A DNA stretch of 64,000 nucleotides, taken from positions 42,590 to 106,589 of the forward strand of contig JAMPHY010000001.1 in the NCBI GenBank assembly GCA_023663185.1, in the 5' to 3' direction. This DNA is from Clostridiales bacterium. Its GTDB lineage: Bacteria > Bacillota > Clostridia > Lachnospirales > Lachnospiraceae. This document shows positions 59,206 to 64,000 of this stretch, one piece after another (position 1 is the first letter of the stretch; the number at the start of each line of letters is the position of its first letter). Under the pieces are notes generated by a model that worked only from the letters and a program-made list of their open reading frames with translations, was not told the origin of the DNA and ran no database searches. The position numbers and the translations under genes are program-made.

Positions 59206-61386
59206 ATGAAGAAACTTAACATTAAACAGAAAGAGCCAAAAGAAAAGCTGAAAAAATCGGAAAAAGTTGAAAAAGCTGAAAAGGTCAAAAAAACTGAAAA
59301 AGTTGAAAAATTAGGAAAGACTGAAAAACTGAAGAAATCTTCTGGCTTTATGCTGTTGGGAATCCGAAATAAAATTGTCATATGTTTTCTTGTTCCTATT
59401 ATTTTTATGGTAATAGTAGGCGTCTCGGCATATAGAAAAGCAGAAGAGGGTTTGAGCGAGAAATTTCAGGAATCTACGCTGCAGACCATTGAGATGACAA
59501 AAGAAAATCTGGAACTTGCCTGTTCTTTTATTAAGGCGGAGGGATTAAAATACGCCTTCGATGCAGACGTCACTAAATACCTGCTGGGTATGTCGAGCGA
59601 CTCTCCCGTTGAACAAAGCGAACGTATCAAAGCTATTGAAACAAACATGACGTCATCGCGGTCCGCTGTCTCTTTCATTGGAAATGTTCATATTATTCCA
59701 CGTTCAGGCACCAATATCTTAACAACGAGCGGAAAAAGCAATGTAGATGGCATTTTAGATCAGCATAGGGAGTCGGTTGCAGTCGGCAAAGGCGTTGAAG
59801 CATGGATTGACCGTCACCCGCTTATTGACGAAGCTATTAGTAAGAACGAGAATGAATACATATTTGCATATGAAATTCTGACACAAAACAAAGCGGGCTG
59901 TATTGTCGTTGATATTGATAAATCCGCGGTCGCCGACTTGTTAAAAGGGCTTGATTTAGGACAGGGAAGCATTATCGGCTTTGTGACGGAAAATGGCAGG
60001 GAGATTGTAATAGAACAGCTTGAAGAAGGGGAAGAGAGCATATTAGCAGAGGGTGAAAACGTATTTTGGGGGCAGGATTTCTTTGGCGCTATCAATGAGG
60101 AAAATATGTCCGGTTCTACACAGATTGATTTTCATGGTACGGAATATCTGTTCCTTTTTGCCAGAAGCGAAGATGTGGAAGATATTACCGTGTGTGCGCT
60201 TGTGCCGATGAGCGTTGTGACAAGTCAGGCACAGGAGATTAAATCGCTGACGGTGGTGCTTGTCATATTGGCGTGTATTATAGCAATGGTAATAGGCGTT
60301 TTCGTGGTAGCAGGTATTCAGGGGAATATGAGGAGTATCTCTAAGAAATTTGGCGAGGTGGCAAAAGGTGATTTGACTGTTACGGTACAGGCAAAAGGAC
60401 GAGACGAGTTTAGAGGACTTGCTGCTTCGGCAACCGACATGATTACCAATACGAAAAAGCTTGTCAATAAAGTAAATAATGCAACAAATGAGCTGGAAAA
60501 ATCGGCTGTGAGCGTGGAGGAGGTTTCTGCTACTATTAATGAATGTTCTCAAGATATTACGCAGGTAATCGACGAGATTCATGACGGCGCCGCCAGACAG
60601 TCGGAAAACGCAGCGGATTGCGTAGAGAGGACGGATATTTTATCCAATGAGATAAAGGAAGTAGGCAAGGTAGTAGAAAAAGTAGAAGTTCTTGTAGATG
60701 AAAATGAAAATATGATTAATCGCGGTATGGAAATCATTAAGATTTTGGGTGAACGCGCGCAGAAGACAACGGATATGACGTCCGAGGTCGGCAGCAGCAT
60801 TGAGTCGCTTAAGAAAGAATATGAAATCATTAATTCTTTTGTAGAAACGATTACATCTATTTCCGAGCAGACGAACCTATTATCGCTGAACGCTTCTATT
60901 GAAGCCGCAAGAGCGGGTGAAGCAGGAAGAGGATTTTCGGTTGTAGCGGAGGAAATTCGTAAGCTTGCAGACGATTCGGCAGCGGCAGCAGGGGAAATCC
61001 AGAATAACGTAACGCAGATTATGTCGCAGACGGAGAGTAGTGTAAAGAACGCTTCTTTGGCTAAAGAGATGGTTGCCTTGCAGGGAGAATCGGTGGAGCA
61101 GGTTATTAAGGTGTTTGGAGACATGCGTGTACAGATGAGCGCACTTGCCGACGGGCTTAAGGAAATCGTTGCCAGCATTGGAAAGGCGGACGCCGAGCGC
61201 GGCAACACCGTACAGGGCGTACAGAATATTTCAAATATTATAGAAGAAACAGCTAACAGTGCGGAGAAAGTTAAGAATATTGCCGACAGACTGCTAGAGC
61301 ATGTGGAGAATTTGAACAAGACAGCAGACTTGCTTGGTGAAAATATGCAGGGGTTAAAGTCTGAAATCTCGGTATTTAAGATTTAA
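59206..61386 (+). CDS. Methyl-accepting chemotaxis protein with lysine-rich N-terminal tail
   Basis: The protein has 726 residues. An unusual cytoplasmic tail (1-50) of repeated xEKxEK units comes first, then a transmembrane helix (about 56-76), an extracellular Cache-like domain, a second helix (about 347-370), HAMP and a long signalling coiled coil with the hairpin [20 protein letters not shown] near residue 566. It should steer swimming in response to a ligand bound outside. It sits next to the pectin esterase and a sugar importer, so the ligand may be plant-derived, but this is inference. Confidence 0.94.
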   Translation: MKKLNIKQKEPKEKLKKSEKVEKAEKVKKTEKVEKLGKTEKLKKSSGFMLLGIRNKIVICFLVPIIFMVIVGVSAYRKAEEGLSEKFQESTLQTIEMTKENLELACSFIKAEGLKYAFDADVTKYLLGMSSDSPVEQSERIKAIETNMTSSRSAVSFIGNVHIIPRSGTNILTTSGKSNVDGILDQHRESVAVGKGVEAWIDRHPLIDEAISKNENEYIFAYEILTQNKAGCIVVDIDKSAVADLLKGLDLGQGSIIGFVTENGREIVIEQLEEGEESILAEGENVFWGQDFFGAINEENMSGSTQIDFHGTEYLFLFARSEDVEDITVCALVPMSVVTSQAQEIKSLTVVLVILACIIAMVIGVFVVAGIQGNMRSISKKFGEVAKGDLTVTVQAKGRDEFRGLAASATDMITNTKKLVNKVNNATNELEKSAVSVEEVSATINECSQDITQVIDEIHDGAARQSENAADCVERTDILSNEIKEVGKVVEKVEVLVDENENMINRGMEIIKILGERAQKTTDMTSEVGSSIESLKKEYEIINSFVETITSISEQTNLLSLNASIEAARAGEAGRGFSVVAEEIRKLADDSAAAAGEIQNNVTQIMSQTESSVKNASLAKEMVALQGESVEQVIKVFGDMRVQMSALADGLKEIVASIGKADAERGNTVQGVQNISNIIEETANSAEKVKNIADRLLEHVENLNKTADLLGENMQGLKSEISVFKI

Positions 61387-61468
61387 AAAAGCAGGAACGC
61401 TTCAATAAAGTAATGTTTTAAAAATCTATGCTTAGGGTGGCTGTAAGTGGTTGAAATCAAAAATATCC

Positions 61469-61497
61469 TTGACAGAATCACCCTATAGGGATATCAT
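61469..61497 (+). promoter_or_regulatory. Promoter of the sugar ABC importer with palindrome in the spacer
   Basis: TTGACA (61469-61474), a 17-base spacer and TATCAT (61492-61497) lie upstream. The spacer contains the perfect palindrome CCCTATAGGG (61481-61490), inside a wider ATATCC/GGATAT repeat (61463-61494). This is a likely operator. A further hairpin (61504-61527) lies in the leader. Confidence 0.65.
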
Positions 61498-61563
61498 AGA
61501 TAATGAGATGGTAGTAATTACATCTCAAAAATACTATATACTATATTATATAAGGAGGTTTTT

Positions 61564-63228
61564 ATGAAAAAGAAAATTATTTCTTTACTCATGGTTGCTG
61601 TTATGACTGCTTCCTTAGTTGGATGCGGTAATAGTGGAACTGATAATTCAAGTTCAAGTTCTAATGATAATACAGCAACTACAGACAACACGGGGGGGGC
61701 GTCTACCGATAATTCAGGCACAACAAGCACTGATACAGGTAGCGCAGACTCTGGCACAGATGCTTCATCTGATGGCATCGAGAAACCGGACGAGATTACT
61801 ATTCTGGTTGACGGTACTGTATTTACACAGGAAAACGCTCGTGATCAGTTCATGGCTAAACTGGAAGAGTTGACAGGCGTTAAGATTAATGTTATCCAGC
61901 CTGACCATGACGCATACTATGATAACGTAGGACAGATCGTAGCAAGCGGTGACTGGCCGGACGTTATGATTCTTTCCAGCACATATTATTCAGGATATGC
62001 TGCAGAAGGCGTACTCTGGGATATGACAGACGCATGGGAGAATTCCGAACTGAAGAAGAGACAGGAAGCATTTAACGGCGCAGGCGTTGTTGAAGGTGTT
62101 AAGATTGACGGACATCTTTATGGTATGCCGGCAGCTCGTGGTAACGGTTGTGTTACTTATGTAAAGAAGAGATGGATGGACAACTGCGGTATCACAAGCG
62201 CTCCTACAAACTGGGAAGAGTACAAAGCAATGCTTGACGCATTCATGACAGGCGATCCTGACGGCGACGGCGTAGACGGCAATACATACGCAGCAGTAGC
62301 TTCAGCAGGTTTCGTTGGTGGAGAAGCTCCGTATATCAACTATCTGCCTGAAATTTATCAGGACGCTTATCCGAGCTTCTACAAAGATGCAAACGGCACA
62401 TGGGTAGACGGATTTACAGAGGATTCTATGAAAGAAGCTATGGGAAGACTCGCTGAGGTTGTAGCTTCAGGCGCTCTTGATAAGGCTTCTCTTGACCAGG
62501 GTACCGGTGATGCTCGTAACAAATTCTATAGTGATGACTTTGGCGTATTCACATACTGGGCTGGAACATGGGCAACTAACTTAAAGACCAACCTTGAGAA
62601 CAATGGTCTTGACGGTGAACTGGTTCCGTTAGTACCTATTGCAGAAGTAGGCGCTTACCTTGACCGTATTCCTCCGGTATGGTGTATTACATCTACATGT
62701 GAGAATCCTGAAGGCGTATTCAAATACTTCATCGAGACAATGCAGGACGGCGGAGATGTACAGTTCCTTTGGACATATGGTGTAGAAGATGTTCACTGGT
62801 CAACAAAGGCTGAGACATTATATGCAGGTCAGACCAACGATGATGGAAAATCTCTTGAGAAAGTATATGCAGAAGGCGAATTCCACGGACTTGATAACCT
62901 TGAGAATCCCGGAACACAGTATACAAAAGCTCATATCGACCCGGCTCTTGCACTGGTTGATTTAGCAGGCGATCCTGCAAAAGAGAGTAGAGCAGAAGAG
63001 AATACAGCATCTGCAACATTGTTTGCACAGAATTCTGTAACGGCTGTTCTGGTTCCGACTACTGATGCAATGACACAGTACAACGGTGACTTGACAACAT
63101 TAAAGAATCAGTTAATCGCACAGGTTGCATTAGGCGAAATGACAATTGACGACGCATATGCGAAGTTTGAAGCTGACGGCGGAGCAGAGTGGTCTAAGAT
63201 GATTGTTGATTCTTTGAACGCACAGTAA
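61564..63228 (+). CDS. Extracellular solute-binding lipoprotein of a carbohydrate ABC importer
   Basis: The protein has 554 residues. A lipoprotein signal ends in LVGC (C21 becomes the lipidated N-terminus), followed by a Ser/Thr/Asp/Gly-rich linker (about 22-70) and a large type 1 family solute-binding fold. A strong AAGGAGG precedes the ATG. It is of the size seen in LplA-type oligosaccharide binders that pair with LplB/LplC permeases. Given the surrounding pectin enzymes, an oligogalacturonide or similar ligand is plausible but not shown. A large hairpin separates it from the permease gene. Confidence 0.92.
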   Translation: MKKKIISLLMVAVMTASLVGCGNSGTDNSSSSSNDNTATTDNTGGASTDNSGTTSTDTGSADSGTDASSDGIEKPDEITILVDGTVFTQENARDQFMAKLEELTGVKINVIQPDHDAYYDNVGQIVASGDWPDVMILSSTYYSGYAAEGVLWDMTDAWENSELKKRQEAFNGAGVVEGVKIDGHLYGMPAARGNGCVTYVKKRWMDNCGITSAPTNWEEYKAMLDAFMTGDPDGDGVDGNTYAAVASAGFVGGEAPYINYLPEIYQDAYPSFYKDANGTWVDGFTEDSMKEAMGRLAEVVASGALDKASLDQGTGDARNKFYSDDFGVFTYWAGTWATNLKTNLENNGLDGELVPLVPIAEVGAYLDRIPPVWCITSTCENPEGVFKYFIETMQDGGDVQFLWTYGVEDVHWSTKAETLYAGQTNDDGKSLEKVYAEGEFHGLDNLENPGTQYTKAHIDPALALVDLAGDPAKESRAEENTASATLFAQNSVTAVLVPTTDAMTQYNGDLTTLKNQLIAQVALGEMTIDDAYAKFEADGGAEWSKMIVDSLNAQ

Positions 63229-63280
63229 TTGAATTAAGAGGTATTTTTCCTTAAAATAATTTAGGGATTCCTTAAAAAGA

Positions 63281-63332
63281 GAATTATGTGGAGTTATGGC
63301 AGCGTTAGCTTAGCTGTAGCTTCACATAATTC
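63281..63332 (+). promoter_or_regulatory. Intercistronic stem-loop between solute-binding protein and permease
   Basis: GAATTATGTG (63281-63290) pairs with CACATAATTC (63323-63332), with an inner CAGC/GCTG stem, and no T-tract follows. It is likely an mRNA stabiliser or partial terminator that lets the binding protein be made in excess. Confidence 0.6.
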
Positions 63333-63380
63333 ATAATTAAGGATAATGGGGTAAATAGTTTAGGAAAAGGAAGAATGTAT

Positions 63381-64000
63381 ATGGCGAAAAAAAATAATCA
63401 AACTAAACCACCTAAAACGGGTGGAACCAGTAAATCGCTGGGGACTCGTATCTATAAATACAGAGGATTCTATTTGATGTTTCTTCCTGTATTAGTTTTT
63501 GCACTTATTTTCTTTTATTTGCCAATGTTTGGCATAAGATTTGCTTTTACTAATTATAACGGAATCAAAGAACCGACGTTTGTTGCTTTTGATAATTTCA
63601 AGAGAATGTTCAGCATGCCGGGTTTTTGGTCAGCATTTAGAAATACTTTGGAAATCAGCGTAATTAAACTTATACTAACTACTTTGGTTGCAGTTGTTGT
63701 TTCCTTGTTCTTGAATGAAATTGTTAATATTCATTTTAAGAAGGTAGTACAGACGATTATTTATCTTCCGCACTTTTTGTCTTGGGTTGTTACGGCTTCT
63801 TTATTTTCACTGATTTTAGCGCCCAGCAACTATGGTTTGGTCAATACGTTCCTTGTAAAAATTGGCGCAATTGATGCAAACGGTATGATTTACTTTTTGG
63901 GAAGTCCTAAATGGTGGAGAGGCGCTTATTATCTCATAAATCTCTGGAAAGAGACCGGTTGGCAGACCGTTATCTTTATGGCGACTTTAGCAGGCATGAA
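63381..64000 (+). CDS. Carbohydrate ABC transporter permease, LplB-like (3' end cut by window)
   Basis: The first 206 codons are present. A polar basic start (MAKKNNQTKPPK) is followed by a transmembrane helix (GFYLMFLPVLVFALIFFYLP) and then MFGIRFAFTNYNG and YLPHFLSWVVTASL, typical of LplB-type oligosaccharide permeases. The frame is open to the end of the window, so the gene is truncated by the window and not broken. AAGGA (63367-63371) selects ATG 63381 over ATG 63375. It should form the channel with a second permease beyond the window. Confidence 0.88.
   Translation, partial: MAKKNNQTKPPKTGGTSKSLGTRIYKYRGFYLMFLPVLVFALIFFYLPMFGIRFAFTNYNGIKEPTFVAFDNFKRMFSMPGFWSAFRNTLEISVIKLILTTLVAVVVSLFLNEIVNIHFKKVVQTIIYLPHFLSWVVTASLFSLILAPSNYGLVNTFLVKIGAIDANGMIYFLGSPKWWRGAYYLINLWKETGWQTVIFMATLAGM

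Noticed and set aside
60579..61319. 246-codon minus-strand frame opposite the chemoreceptor gene
   Set aside because: It is a Ser-rich antisense shadow of the signalling coiled coil with no start signals.
61387..61560. Riboswitch in the importer leader
   Set aside because: I could not fit the leader to any class known to me; a promoter, an operator and one hairpin account for what is visible.
1..64000. CRISPR array, tRNA/rRNA genes, intact insertion sequences or prophage genes
   Set aside because: I found no regularly spaced repeats, no cloverleaf-like sequences and no transposase, integrase or phage structural genes.

Overview
The window looks like a chromosome segment of an anaerobic, endospore-forming, motile gut Clostridium, most likely a member of the Lachnospiraceae. 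The evidence is AT-leaning DNA with strong AGGAGG-type ribosome binding sites, TTGACA/TATAAT promoters, spore genes (spoVAD, spoVAE), a chemotaxis receptor, c-di-GMP signalling, an acetate kinase/phosphotransacetylase pair, many small adaptive enzymes and a large galacturonate/pectin-oligomer module. No rRNA, tRNA, CRISPR array or intact insertion sequence was seen.

Layout. 0-11.3 kb holds small enzymes (HIT, VOC, Nudix), a MATE exporter with a leader terminator, and a tight operon: flavoprotein, GH2 glycosidase, DUF1848, SPL-like radical SAM protein, MutM. A first KDG kinase follows on the minus strand. 11.3-23 kb is an accessory region. It carries an Rpn-family nuclease and the ruins of a second one, a HAD phosphatase, a SLATT/DUF4231 two-helix membrane protein, an SdpR/SdpI-like autorepressor-immunity pair with twin operators, a branching enzyme, GNAT enzymes, a WYL regulator with a DinB protein, and a 2H phosphoesterase. 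23-35.8 kb is the uronate module: kdgK-kdgA; uxaC-kduI-DhuI-like isomerase divergent from uxaB-uxaA-DhuD-like dehydrogenase; then GH28, a TIM-barrel isomerase and GH105. All of these enzymes lack signal peptides, so imported oligogalacturonides appear to be cut inside the cell to galacturonate and unsaturated uronate. Both then converge on KDG, KDPG, pyruvate and glyceraldehyde-3-phosphate.

35.9-40.8 kb is an AT-rich island of three unrecognised small genes, a 21-residue peptide gene with its own promoter, a leader terminator, and two overlapping ABC half-transporters. This is the best candidate for an undescribed peptide system. 40.9-43.3 kb carries an ECF sigma/anti-sigma pair and a small membrane protein. 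43.3-48.5 kb (minus strand) has a c-di-GMP protein with two sensory solute-binding domains, then ackA and pta.

48.6-56.3 kb is a co-directional run: SDR, NTF2-like protein, spoVAD, hybrid histidine kinase, hflX, a small protein, RidA, spoVAE. The spoVAD and spoVAE genes, normally adjacent, are about 5 kb apart here and no spoVAC is present in the window. 56.3-64 kb returns to plant polysaccharide: a cytoplasmic pectin methylesterase, a serine hydrolase, a chemoreceptor with a lysine-rich N-terminal extension, and the start of a sugar ABC importer (solute-binding lipoprotein and a permease cut by the window end) that could feed the uronate pathway.
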